From assembly GCA_040505895.1 (NCBI GenBank), contig JBEVXU010000018.1, positions 286,492 through 350,491 of the forward strand: 64,000 nt of DNA, in the 5' to 3' direction. Positions 8,186 to 17,557 of the stretch are shown one piece after another. Position 1 is the first letter of the stretch, and each line of letters begins with the position of its first letter. A program made the position numbers and the translations under genes. This stretch comes from Vondammii sp040505895 (lineage in GTDB: Bacteria; Pseudomonadota; Gammaproteobacteria; Chromatiales; Chromatiaceae). The notes beneath the pieces were generated by a model. It was not told the origin of the DNA, did not search any database, and saw nothing but the letters and a program-made list of their open reading frames with translations.

Positions 8186-8249
8186 GTAGGAGCGAACTTG
8201 TTCGCGATGAACGCACCTCGGAACTGGTCGCGAACAAGTTCGCTCCTAC
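8186..8249. repeat. REPIN-like palindrome, copy 1
   Basis: Arms GTAGGAGCGAACTTGTTCGC and its complement enclose about 22 bp (ATGAACGCACCTCGGAACTG). This is one of seven related elements in the window, all intergenic. Weak flanking similarity (CACAATAA to the left) suggests a decayed copy of the longer form seen intact at 45136-45282. It lies between the YdbH-like and YdbL-like genes and could form a strong RNA hairpin in that transcript. Confidence 0.85.
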
Positions 8250-8371
8250 AGGTACCACTTTTCTCTATCAAAGTGGCTTCCTTCAATTTTATTAAGGAAG
8301 CTCTGAATAAGTCTGAGTGCAAGGCAATCATCCATGACTTGTTCAGAGCTTTCCTGATTATAGGCCATCAT

Positions 8372-10471
8372 CTACTCGACGACCGGCGCGCCACCAGCCG
8401 CAATCTGCTGCAATTTACTGACTAGAATATTCCAGTCGGTACGATGGTTGAACCCCATAATGTCGATTCGCGGGATACCTCCGCCTTTGACCAGATAATA
8501 GCCCTGATCCGCCGGTTCCACACCGCTCATCTCGCATACCCCATTCTCAAGGGTACAGCTGACACCCAAACGATCATAGCCGAACTCATCAAAGAAACGC
8601 ATAAAGCTGCGTGACAGTGCTCCAGAGACGCCGGAACCGCCCAGGTTCGAGATACTATCCACCGCCTTCTGACTGATGCGGTGTCGGCTGTCATCTTCAA
8701 CCGGCGTGGCTAACCAGGCATCAAAGGAGACCGGCTGCCAATCCTCCAGCCTCAACTGTTTCACCTCACCTTCGATCCTGCCGGTTATCTTACCAAAGGA
8801 GAAGGTACCGGTGAGTGTCTCAAGATCAAGATTCTTAAGGCCGATATCAGCACTGAAAGCAGGAAGCGTACCAAACAGGTCATCAAGCACCAGATTGCGA
8901 ACCAGCACACTGCCCCCAAAAACTTTGATCAACGCCATACCATCAACGGTGATCATGCCCGATGAGTAGGAGATGCCTGGGATCATGCCTGAGAGTTGTC
9001 CTGCAAGCACCGGCCAGCCCACCGCATGACTGAACTTCTCCATAGAGACGGGAGTAAGGTAACCCTGAAAATGGACCGCAGGCCCATCATTACCGGACTC
9101 AAAACCAAAACGCTCCACCTCTAGCGCCCCATCCAGCACAGGCACTGATGCCGCCTTATTGAGCTTCAGACTACGGCCGATAAGCGTAAGATCAAACACC
9201 GAGCCACCCAGATCTATACCGCCAAAGAGATGCCCTCCGCGCCATGAGAGCCTGCTCTTCCTAACCTCTCCACTCTCTCTCCAGTTGATCTCTCCATTTA
9301 CTCCATAGAGAGCAAACTGTGATTCACCGGCAGCCCCCTGCTCAACAAAAACATCTTTGAGCTGGAGACTGGCACCGATGCTTTTGCCCTGACCAAAACT
9401 CACCTCAGCTGCCACCTTCCCTGCAAGCTCCAGCTCTGCAAAAATGGGGTCAGCCAGTACTGGCTCCAGATAGGCACTATAGAGTGTGGCCACCTCTGCA
9501 TCATCAGAGACCACTTTCAGCTGGAGAATTTTCTCATCTTCACCCAGGGCAAACACGCCGTTACCGTGTAAGCTCAAGGTATCAGGATGATTAAAGGCAA
9601 AGCGAGGCAGCTTCAGCATCTCCTCCTTCGCAGAGTAAACAAAGTCAGACTGCAGCGAGACGATTTTCCCATCAGGTGAGATGAAAAAATAAGGCGTCAG
9701 AGCGGCACCCGCCTCTAGCACAATGGAGTGCTCACCCCACCAAACACCTCTCTTATTGGCACCCTGATTGGAAAAATCGCCCTCCCAACTACCGACGAGC
9801 TCCTCTCCTATATAGTTATCATCCTGAAATGAGAAGCCAACATTATGAAAGCGCCCTTTCCAGTTCCCCTTAAGCACCCTACCCTGGTTGCCCGAAAGGC
9901 TAATATCGAGATCGACAACACCACCAATGCCATACTCGCTTAACAACGCCTTGATAGCATCAACCTCGTCTCCCACCAAAGAGAGACCCAAACCTTTACT
10001 GCTAAGTTGGGCTTGCCAGTGCCCACCTTTATAGGACAACTTCGCCCTACTCTCTCCACCAAAAACAGTCGTTTTATTGATTGCGACGTCAATCTGTTGC
10101 TGTTTTTTTCTCCAGCTAAAACTGAGCGGTATAAAAGACTGTTTGAGTGCTGAGTGCTTTAGCTTCAGGCGCCCCTGTTGACAGTCGACCTGCTGGTCCG
10201 TCAAGCGCCCTTTGCGGCACTCAAAAAAGAGCGACTTCAGTGGAAAAGGGAGTGACGGGTGAGTAAAGGCGGTCGCCGAAAGATTAAAGTGGTCACTATT
10301 TTCGCCAAGGAACAGCTCGAGCTTAACCCCTTCCGCTACCCAGTCAGACAGGCCAATGCGGCCAAGACTGAGACTGACACTCCCCCCTCCTTCATCGGCA
10401 TGAAGGAGCAGCAGTGGTGAGAGGAGCACCACTGCAAGGAGCACGCGAATGTTATTCCGCCGGGAAAACAC
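8372..10471 (-). CDS. ydbH: YdbH-like intermembrane transport protein
   Basis: A protein of about 700 aa with one N-terminal membrane anchor (VLLAVVLLSPLLLL) and a long beta-rich body, like YdbH and other AsmA/TamB-related proteins thought to form a lipid-conducting groove from inner to outer membrane. The C-terminal third carries the best-conserved part (GGSVLVRNLVLDDLFGTLP, then FSFGKITGRIEGEV and GYYLVKGGGIPRIDIMGFNHRTDW). The start is uncertain: a GTG at 10471 overlaps cysM by 20 bp and puts the anchor at the N-terminus; a TTG at 10516 is also possible. The YdbL-like lipoprotein lies downstream on the same strand. Confidence 0.8.
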   Translation of the reverse strand: MFSRRNNIRVLLAVVLLSPLLLLHADEGGGSVSLSLGRIGLSDWVAEGVKLELFLGENSDHFNLSATAFTHPSLPFPLKSLFFECRKGRLTDQQVDCQQGRLKLKHSALKQSFIPLSFSWRKKQQQIDVAINKTTVFGGESRAKLSYKGGHWQAQLSSKGLGLSLVGDEVDAIKALLSEYGIGGVVDLDISLSGNQGRVLKGNWKGRFHNVGFSFQDDNYIGEELVGSWEGDFSNQGANKRGVWWGEHSIVLEAGAALTPYFFISPDGKIVSLQSDFVYSAKEEMLKLPRFAFNHPDTLSLHGNGVFALGEDEKILQLKVVSDDAEVATLYSAYLEPVLADPIFAELELAGKVAAEVSFGQGKSIGASLQLKDVFVEQGAAGESQFALYGVNGEINWRESGEVRKSRLSWRGGHLFGGIDLGGSVFDLTLIGRSLKLNKAASVPVLDGALEVERFGFESGNDGPAVHFQGYLTPVSMEKFSHAVGWPVLAGQLSGMIPGISYSSGMITVDGMALIKVFGGSVLVRNLVLDDLFGTLPAFSADIGLKNLDLETLTGTFSFGKITGRIEGEVKQLRLEDWQPVSFDAWLATPVEDDSRHRISQKAVDSISNLGGSGVSGALSRSFMRFFDEFGYDRLGVSCTLENGVCEMSGVEPADQGYYLVKGGGIPRIDIMGFNHRTDWNILVSKLQQIAAGGAPVVE

Positions 10472-11345
10472 CTGTGGAGAGATACCGGTCACCGCGATCG
10501 CAGATAATGGCGACAATCACCGCGTCCGTCAGCTCTTCGGAGAGCCTGAGAGCCGCAGCAACCGCACCACCTGATGAGATACCCGCAAAGATACCCTCTT
10601 CCGCCGCCAGACGGCGTGTAATATCCTCTGCTTCTTCCTGTGATACATCCATCTCCCTGTCGAGCCGTGAAGATTCAAAAATAGCCGGGAGATAGGCCTC
10701 CGGCCAGCGTCTTATGCCGGGGATCGAGGCCCCCTCGGCCGGCTGCACCCCAATTACCTGAACCTGGGAATTCTGCTCTTTCAGGTAGCGAGAGGTTCCC
10801 ATAATGGTGCCGGTAGTCCCCATGGCACTGACAAAATGGGTGATTCGGCCTTCAGTCGCCCGCCAAATTTCAGGCCCTGTAGTTTGGTAGTGGGCATCAG
10901 GATTATCGGGATTTGAAAATTGGTCGAGGACCTTTCCTTCGCCCTCCCGCTCCATTTTATCGGCAAGATCACGCGCGCCTTCCATCCCCTCCTCTGCAGT
11001 AACAAGAATCAGCTTTGCACCATAGGCCCTCATTGAGGCACGGCGTTCTACACTGAGATTCTCCGGCATTATCAGGATCATCCCGTATCCCTTGATGGCG
11101 GCCACCATTGCCAGGGCAATCCCGGTATTGCCACTGGTAGCCTCAATCAGAGTATCACCAGGCACAATATCACCACGGGCTTCCGCTTGTTGAATCATTG
11201 AGAGTGCGGGCCTGTCCTTCACCGATCCGGCTGGATTATTACCTTCAAGTTTTACCAGAATGGTATTACTGGTATCGCCACAAAGTCGCTGTAGACGAAC
11301 CAGTGGCGTTGTGCCGACAAAATTTTCAATTGTTGGAAAAGTCAT
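10452..11345 (-). CDS. cysM: Cysteine synthase B
   Basis: PLP-dependent O-acetylserine sulfhydrylase, making cysteine from O-acetylserine and sulfide or thiosulfate. The 297-aa protein has VGTTPLVRLQRL at the N-terminus, the PLP lysine in NNPAGSVKDRPAL, the ATSGNTGIALAM substrate loop, and the phosphate-binding GTTGTIMG. GIRRWPEAYLPAIF matches the CysM rather than the CysK type. The ATG at 11345 (MTFPTIENF) is preferred over an in-frame GTG two codons earlier. It overlaps the YdbH-like gene downstream. Confidence 0.93.
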   Translation of the reverse strand: MTFPTIENFVGTTPLVRLQRLCGDTSNTILVKLEGNNPAGSVKDRPALSMIQQAEARGDIVPGDTLIEATSGNTGIALAMVAAIKGYGMILIMPENLSVERRASMRAYGAKLILVTAEEGMEGARDLADKMEREGEGKVLDQFSNPDNPDAHYQTTGPEIWRATEGRITHFVSAMGTTGTIMGTSRYLKEQNSQVQVIGVQPAEGASIPGIRRWPEAYLPAIFESSRLDREMDVSQEEAEDITRRLAAEEGIFAGISSGGAVAAALRLSEELTDAVIVAIICDRGDRYLSTGVFPAE

Positions 11346-11523
11346 GATCACAAGTTTACTTCAAGGTGTAGTGAAAAACGATGTTAGGATATTATCTGCT
11401 TTTTCCTGCAGGGATGCTTCATTTAGGACTTTTGATCAGATTTTGGCGGCGTGTCTTGCACTCAGACCTCGGACAGCTCACCCGAACTGATTAATAGTTT
11501 TCTCGACTAGATTGACTCACAAC

Positions 11524-13491
11524 ATGAAGATAATTAATACTTCCTGGTTAGAAGCTACAAGGCTACCGACGCTCGCCGCAGCACTTTTATTCGCGACTAT
11601 TTCTCATGCTTCTGAGGATAATAATTTCTCAGAATCACTCTTTTTTGGGGAACTTCCTGTCGTTCTCTCAGCAACCCGTTTAAGCCAGCCGCTCAAGGAT
11701 ACACCGGCTTCCACCACCGTCATTGACCGAGAGATGATTGAAGCATCGGGTGCGGTTCAACTGGTTGATCTGCTACGTCTGGTCCCCGGTTTTCAGGTAG
11801 CCTACTACACCGGCACAAAGTACAGTGCCACCTACCACGGCCATGCGGACCAGCATTCACGGGACATGCAGGTGCTGATCAATGGCAGATCAATCTACGA
11901 TCCGGCTTTTGGTGGCGTAACCTGGGGTGATCAAGAGCTGGAAATTGATGATATCGATAGAATTGAGGTGATCCGGGGTCCTAATGCGGCAGCCTATGGG
12001 TCCAACTCATTTGCCGGTGTTATCAACATCATCACGATCCACCCATCTCAGCAACAGGGTACCCATCTGAATGTGGTAAAACGTAAAGGGGAAAACAGTC
12101 AGGTTTCTGCCAGATACGCCGATTCAGCCGGAGACCTCGACTACCGGGTTTCTCTTAGGTACAGCAAAGACAGCGGATATGAGGACCGCCATGACTCAGC
12201 TCATATTCGTCGCCTCGGCTTTCGTGGTGACTACCAGATAGATCCCGGCAATGCGCTACAGATGGAGTTCGGTTTCAGTAACAACGACTACCAGGATGGC
12301 TTTTCGGGAAGTATTTTCCAGCCACTGAGAAGCACGCCTCAGGAGCACAGTTTTCAGCATTTTCGTTGGGAGCACAACAGTGGCGTGGATAGTGAGTATC
12401 TCCTCCAGTTCTACCACAACCAGCAGATTGTAACTGATTCTTTCACTAATTCAGGATTAGGTTTTTCTGCAGGCAGCGGCTTCAGCTCAGATCGTTATGA
12501 CCTGGAGTTTCAACACACTTATAGACTGACAGAGAAGCATCGCCTTGTCTGGGGAGCAGGTGCCCGCAGGGATGAGACCAGCAGTATCTGGACATTCGGC
12601 TCCACAGATAAAATAGAACGTGACCAGCTGCGCGCTTTTTTCAACATGGAGTGGAATCCAAGCGATCAGATGGTGGTCAATATGGGTGGCATGTTTGAGA
12701 AGTTTGAGAGTAAAGACGGGCTGTTCTCTCCTCGCCTTGCCCTCAACTACCACTTTGACGAGGAGAATACACTACGCCTTATAGCAACTCGTGGCTACCG
12801 CATGCCAACGCTGTTTGAGGATAATGCCAATCTCAGGCTTTACTACGCGGGGACAACGACACCGATCCCAGGCCAGCTGCTCTACTATGCAGCACAGGAT
12901 ATCAATCCAGAAATAATAACCGCTTATGAAATCGGTTTTCTGAAAAACATACCTCGGTATGACCTCACCTTCGATGCCAGGCTCTATAACGAGACAGTCA
13001 CTGACATCATTCATACTAAGGCTATTAGTGGTGTCACCGAACAATATATTAACTCTGGAAAATACACGATCAACGGTATCGATATCGGATTGTATTGGAA
13101 ACCCAACAGGCAGAGTCTGATTCACTTGGGTTATAGCTTTGCGCATGATTACGGCAAACAGTTCAAAAGTACCTCGCCTGGATATAAACTGCTCAATGAT
13201 CAGGCACCGAACCAGACAGTCTCTCTTCTCGGAAGCTACCGCTTTGCCGGCGGCACCCAACTCAGTGGTGCCTATTACTATTTGAGTGAAATTGACTGGC
13301 CTGGGGATGGTGACAATGTCCCTTACTCAAAACGCCTTGACGTCAAGATATCACAGGACTTCAAAGCCTCTGGCATGGATGGTGATGTAGCTCTGATTTT
13401 TCAGAATATCAACGGTAAATTTCAAGATTTCTACACCGAAAACTACTGGAATGAGAGTATTTTTCTTCAGGCTCGTCTAAACTGGCATTAA
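11524..13491 (+). CDS. TonB-dependent outer-membrane receptor
   Basis: A 655-aa outer-membrane receptor with a signal peptide (cleavage near SHASED). The plug domain runs to about residue 165 (VVLSATRLSQPLKDTPASTTVI as TonB-box-like start, then RIEVIRGPNAAAYGSNSFAGVINII), followed by a beta-barrel ending in an aromatic residue context (LQARLNWH). The substrate is unknown; the plug resembles siderophore/vitamin receptors. ATG 11524 gives a clean signal peptide; an earlier TTG at 11512 is less likely. It lies 83 bp before a periplasmic binding-like gene and a BarA-like kinase on the same strand, so the three may form one sensory or uptake unit. Confidence 0.92.
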   Translation: MKIINTSWLEATRLPTLAAALLFATISHASEDNNFSESLFFGELPVVLSATRLSQPLKDTPASTTVIDREMIEASGAVQLVDLLRLVPGFQVAYYTGTKYSATYHGHADQHSRDMQVLINGRSIYDPAFGGVTWGDQELEIDDIDRIEVIRGPNAAAYGSNSFAGVINIITIHPSQQQGTHLNVVKRKGENSQVSARYADSAGDLDYRVSLRYSKDSGYEDRHDSAHIRRLGFRGDYQIDPGNALQMEFGFSNNDYQDGFSGSIFQPLRSTPQEHSFQHFRWEHNSGVDSEYLLQFYHNQQIVTDSFTNSGLGFSAGSGFSSDRYDLEFQHTYRLTEKHRLVWGAGARRDETSSIWTFGSTDKIERDQLRAFFNMEWNPSDQMVVNMGGMFEKFESKDGLFSPRLALNYHFDEENTLRLIATRGYRMPTLFEDNANLRLYYAGTTTPIPGQLLYYAAQDINPEIITAYEIGFLKNIPRYDLTFDARLYNETVTDIIHTKAISGVTEQYINSGKYTINGIDIGLYWKPNRQSLIHLGYSFAHDYGKQFKSTSPGYKLLNDQAPNQTVSLLGSYRFAGGTQLSGAYYYLSEIDWPGDGDNVPYSKRLDVKISQDFKASGMDGDVALIFQNINGKFQDFYTENYWNESIFLQARLNWH

Positions 13492-13574
13492 GCCTGATGA
13501 AAGCTACCAGTTGTCCAACAATGGAATTAAATTGTCACTAATATCGTGACTGACAACAAGGAAGATATCCGCTC

Positions 13575-14597
13575 TTGAGTTGGGATAAGAATTATCCGAG
13601 CCGCACCCAGCGGCTAATTGCAACTATGCCCCTGCTCGCCAGGGGATGGTCGTATGTGCTGCTCCTGGTTTTCTCTCTCTCCACGGCAACAGCAACTCAT
13701 AGCGATACTGACGTACTTATTGTCAGTAGTGCCGACTCTCCAGTCTATCAGTCGGTCATCAGTTCACTGCGTACCCACCTTGCATCACTTTGCACCGGTA
13801 ATGAGATTAACTGCACCCTACCAAAGATCAAGGAAGCAAAACTCAGCAATTGGTCAGAGTCAATCATCGGCATGCACCCCAATGGGGTCATCATCACACT
13901 CGGACGTGAGGCGGCAAAGCAGGTAGCGTTGAGTAAGAAAAAAAACCCTCATGTAATCAATGCACTCATTCCCAAAGCAGCAGTTGATCAATTAAATCTA
14001 AATAGATCTGCTAATCGAAATACGGCAATCTATCTTGATCAGCCCATTAGAAGGCAATTGCATCTTGCTGCCATCGCAAACCCCGGCGATAGGGTTGGCA
14101 TCCTTTTGGGACCAACGACTCAACAACTAAAGCCGTTGATTGCGCAGGAGGCAATAAGGCTGGGGATTAAAATCAACTACCAAAATATTCTCAAAGGGGA
14201 GACTATTGGACCGCTGTTAAAAGACCTTCTGGGCGGCAGTGACATCCTTCTCGCTCTACCCGATCCCCTGATATACAGCCGCAAAAACATCTTCAATATT
14301 CTACTATCGAGCTATCACAGTAAGGTGCCGGTTATCGGTTTCTCGGCCACTTATGTGAAGGCTGGGGCCATTGCCGCAGTCTACTCATCACCCGAGGATA
14401 TCGGCCATCACCTGGCCGACACTATAAACACTATGTATCAGGAGGGAATAGAGCCAACCCTCCATAGTCATCTATCCGAGCACCCCAAGTACTTTAGTGT
14501 TGACGTCAACAAGAGGGTTAGCAGATCATTGGGAATTAACCTACCCAGCAACAAAGAGATCATAAAAATCCTTTCCGTTAAGGGAGAGATAAAATGA
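13575..14597 (+). CDS. ABC-type substrate-binding-like periplasmic protein
   Basis: A 340-aa protein with an N-terminal signal sequence (WSYVLLLVFSLSTATATHS) and the two-lobed fold of the ABC substrate-binding-like family (PF04392 type): VLIVSSADSPVYQSVI, GVIITLGREAAKQVAL, DRVGILLGPTTQQL, DILLALPDPLIYSRKNIFNIL and VPVIGFSATYVKAGAIAAVYS. No ABC permease or ATPase lies nearby, so a sensory role seems likely. The TTG start at 13575 has AAGGAAG about 10 bp upstream; the first ATG, at 13626, lacks a ribosome site. It overlaps the kinase gene by 4 bp. Confidence 0.8.
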   Translation: MSWDKNYPSRTQRLIATMPLLARGWSYVLLLVFSLSTATATHSDTDVLIVSSADSPVYQSVISSLRTHLASLCTGNEINCTLPKIKEAKLSNWSESIIGMHPNGVIITLGREAAKQVALSKKKNPHVINALIPKAAVDQLNLNRSANRNTAIYLDQPIRRQLHLAAIANPGDRVGILLGPTTQQLKPLIAQEAIRLGIKINYQNILKGETIGPLLKDLLGGSDILLALPDPLIYSRKNIFNILLSSYHSKVPVIGFSATYVKAGAIAAVYSSPEDIGHHLADTINTMYQEGIEPTLHSHLSEHPKYFSVDVNKRVSRSLGINLPSNKEIIKILSVKGEIK

Positions 14598-17362
14598 TAT
14601 TTCGTAGACTGTCACGGATAAAAACGCGGGCGCTGCTACTGAGTCTGGTACCTGCCGCCATCATGGCACTGACACTGACCGTCTACATTATTGATTCACA
14701 GCTTAATAACCTTGCCAAGCTGTTCGAGGAGCGTGGAAATGCGGTGGCCCAGGAGGCTGCAGCATATTGTGTCTACGGCATTTTCAGTGGTGACCAGAAG
14801 ATTCTTGAATCAAGCTTGCAGGAGATCTCCAAGCGTAAAGATGTTACATCGATACAGGTAATCGATAGTAGTGGTTCAACACTGGTGACGCTCAGGGGCA
14901 GGCCGGAAGAGTCTACAAACCCCACTGACAAAAATATCAATAGACGTTATTTCTCCGCCCCTGTTGTCAGCTATGTCAAATCTCTCAGTATCAGTGACTA
15001 CCCTGATCAACTCTACGACTCGAAAGACGTCAACGAATCGACGGCTATTGGTACCGCAATCATTGAGATAGATAACACCCAATATACCACCCGACAAACA
15101 GAGATTATTCGCAATAGCCTGTTGATCTGTATCAGCGGCCTGTTTTTTACCGCATTGGTGACGAGTTTTCTCAGCCGCAAGATTACCCGTCCACTCTCTC
15201 GCCTGACTCAAGCGGTCATCCGTATGAAGCATGGCGATTTTTCAAAACTTGTACCTGAAGAGTCGAAAGGGGAATTTCGAAGTCTCGAAGAGGGCTTCAA
15301 TGCCATGGCAAAAGAGTTACAACACTCGCATGCAATAATGCAATCACAAATAGACCAGGCGACATCAGACCTGGTTGAGACCATGGAAGCGATAGAGGTA
15401 CAGAACGTCGAACTCGATCTGGCTCGAAAAAGAGCACTCAAAATCAGTTATGAGAAATCTTCATTTCTGGCCAATATGAGCCACGAAATTAGAACACCAA
15501 TGAATGGAGTCATCGGCTTCTCCCGCCTGTTGAAGAAATCCGACCTCTCCCACGAGCAACAGGATCTGGTTGAGACTATTGAGAAATCAGCCTCTTCCCT
15601 GCTAAAAATCATTAACGGCATCCTTGACTACTCAAAGCTTGAGCATGGTAATTTGGAACCCGATCATGCGCCCTTCAGTACTGTCGACTGCTTTGAAGAG
15701 CCTGTAACACTATTGGCACCTGCCGCTCATGACAAGATGCTGGAACTGGTGCTACTGATCTACTCTGACGTACCTTCCATGCTGGTTGGCGATGAGGCCA
15801 GGATTCGCCAGGTTCTGGTCAACCTCATTGGTAACGCCATCAAATTCACCCATGAGGGCGAAATTGTCATCCGTGTCATGGTTGAAAATGAGACCGATGA
15901 AGAGTGCACCCTGCAGTTTTCCGTCACTGATACCGGTATCGGTATTCCAGAGCATGCCCAGCGTGGGCTGTTTCACTCATTCCATCAAGGCAGCAGATCG
16001 ACCAGTAAAATGTATGGCGGCACCGGACTTGGCCTGAGTATCTCCAAAAAGCTGGTCAAATCTATGAATGGCACCATTACACTTGAGAGTAATGAGGGAC
16101 AGGGTTCATCCTTCAATGTAAAACTGAGACTGCAAAAACCAGATGAACCCGAAGCAAGACAAGCACGGCCATTGGCAGGAAAAAGAGGCCTGATTCTAGA
16201 CGACCACCACCTTGCACGCCTATCACTGAAACACAAGTTAACCAGCCTCGGTATGGTGTCATCAGAGAGTGTACACGAGCACTTTCAACCACAGCAGATT
16301 GATGACGTTGATCTGGTTCTTCTCGGCTTCTCAGCAGAGCAACTGGCTATAGGAGATGCCGAGTCCTCTATTCACAAAGTCCGGAATGCAAAGCCAAAGC
16401 GCCTTCTTGTTCTACTAGGCACCTCAGACCGGGAAGTACTTCGTGAGTGCAGAAAAAGTTGGGGTATACAGTGTTTTTCAAAGCCACAAACAAATAAAAA
16501 TCTCCAAAAAATAATCAATGCCATTCTCTCTGACTCGACTCCGATTGAGCTACTTGAGTCCAATCCCAACCTCCTACCCTCATTCAGTAACTACCGTTTT
16601 CTTGTTGCTGATGACAACCCAATCAATCTTCAGCTGATCTCAACGATTCTTAAATCGCGCGGCGCAGGGGTGGTGGAGAAGAGCAATGGCCTGGAAACAG
16701 TAGAGTATATCAAGACACATCCATGCGACCTGATCTTCATGGATATTCATATGCCGGTCATGGATGGAAAAGAGGCAACCCATGAGATCAGAAAATGGGA
16801 AGATGGAAAACGTCATGTGCCTATTATCGCCCTCACCGCTGATGTGGTATCAAAAAGCAAGGAACAGTTACTTGATATCGGCGTAGATCACTACCTGACA
16901 AAGCCAATCGATGATATCGAGCTATGGAATGTCATTTGTCAACTACTACATGTTGACAGCGTTTTTCAGTCACTGCCGGTTGAGACAAAGAGCCAACCTG
17001 AAGAGATCAGTGGAGGTAATGAACAACTGAAAATATTGCCATCAAGAGATATTGATGCGGCAATGAAAATCGTTGGTGGGCGCAAAGAGCTTGCCGATGA
17101 GATGTTTGACTGCTTCCTTGAAGAGTTGCCACATATGTTAGCTGAGATCAACCGGCACAATCAGGCGGAAGATTGGCATAATCTTAGGGAAACAGCCCAC
17201 CGTCTCTGTGGCTCCTGCGCAGTCTGTGGTGTGCCACGAATACACACCATGATTGCCAGCTTGGAGAACTTGGCTGAAAACAGACAGGCAGAGCAGGCAA
17301 ACGCCCTGATAGTGAAAATCATGAATGAAGCAAAGTTTCTAATGGAGCAGAAGCCCCAGTAG
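14594..17362 (+). CDS. barA: BarA-type tripartite hybrid sensor histidine kinase
   Basis: A 922-aa inner-membrane kinase laid out like E. coli BarA (918 aa): first membrane helix at about 15-33, a periplasmic sensor region to about 175, second helix, HAMP, the segment QVQNVELDLARKRAL-like (here QNVELDLARKRAL), kinase core with His297 in SHEIRTPMNGVIGF, ATPase motifs (NLIGNAIKFT, DTGIGIP, GGTGLGLSIS), a degenerate receiver, a second receiver with Asp717 in IFMDIHMPVMD, and an HPt domain with His869 (AHRLCGSC). In E. coli these are His302, Asp718 and His861. It likely phosphorylates the UvrY encoded at 2968-3615. Translation is coupled to the binding protein by an ATGA overlap, implying that periplasmic ligand status feeds the kinase. 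Confidence 0.9.
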   Translation: MIFRRLSRIKTRALLLSLVPAAIMALTLTVYIIDSQLNNLAKLFEERGNAVAQEAAAYCVYGIFSGDQKILESSLQEISKRKDVTSIQVIDSSGSTLVTLRGRPEESTNPTDKNINRRYFSAPVVSYVKSLSISDYPDQLYDSKDVNESTAIGTAIIEIDNTQYTTRQTEIIRNSLLICISGLFFTALVTSFLSRKITRPLSRLTQAVIRMKHGDFSKLVPEESKGEFRSLEEGFNAMAKELQHSHAIMQSQIDQATSDLVETMEAIEVQNVELDLARKRALKISYEKSSFLANMSHEIRTPMNGVIGFSRLLKKSDLSHEQQDLVETIEKSASSLLKIINGILDYSKLEHGNLEPDHAPFSTVDCFEEPVTLLAPAAHDKMLELVLLIYSDVPSMLVGDEARIRQVLVNLIGNAIKFTHEGEIVIRVMVENETDEECTLQFSVTDTGIGIPEHAQRGLFHSFHQGSRSTSKMYGGTGLGLSISKKLVKSMNGTITLESNEGQGSSFNVKLRLQKPDEPEARQARPLAGKRGLILDDHHLARLSLKHKLTSLGMVSSESVHEHFQPQQIDDVDLVLLGFSAEQLAIGDAESSIHKVRNAKPKRLLVLLGTSDREVLRECRKSWGIQCFSKPQTNKNLQKIINAILSDSTPIELLESNPNLLPSFSNYRFLVADDNPINLQLISTILKSRGAGVVEKSNGLETVEYIKTHPCDLIFMDIHMPVMDGKEATHEIRKWEDGKRHVPIIALTADVVSKSKEQLLDIGVDHYLTKPIDDIELWNVICQLLHVDSVFQSLPVETKSQPEEISGGNEQLKILPSRDIDAAMKIVGGRKELADEMFDCFLEELPHMLAEINRHNQAEDWHNLRETAHRLCGSCAVCGVPRIHTMIASLENLAENRQAEQANALIVKIMNEAKFLMEQKPQ

Positions 17363-17444
17363 AACCGGCAACACTTATCCAGAAATATACAATCGGGATG
17401 CTGAGATCACAGGCTACTCGTTCGAACGATATTAAATGGTGCTT

Positions 17445-17537
17445 GTAGGAGCGAACTTGTTCGCGATGAGCACCATGGCATCTTCTTCGCGAACAAGTTC
17501 GCTCCTACACGGCTCTACATGATTATTGTGCATAGCC
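17445..17537. repeat. REPIN-like palindrome, copy 2
   Basis: Core arms at 17445-17508 (GTAGGAGCGAACTTGTTCGC and complement, with CACCATGGCATC between). The right end carries ATTATTGTGCATAGCC, the same terminal sequence as the complete copies at 45136 and 51799; the left terminal repeat is lost. It lies between the convergent barA-like and hydrogenase large-subunit genes. Confidence 0.85.
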
Positions 17538-17557
17538 GGCTCCACTAATATACCCGA

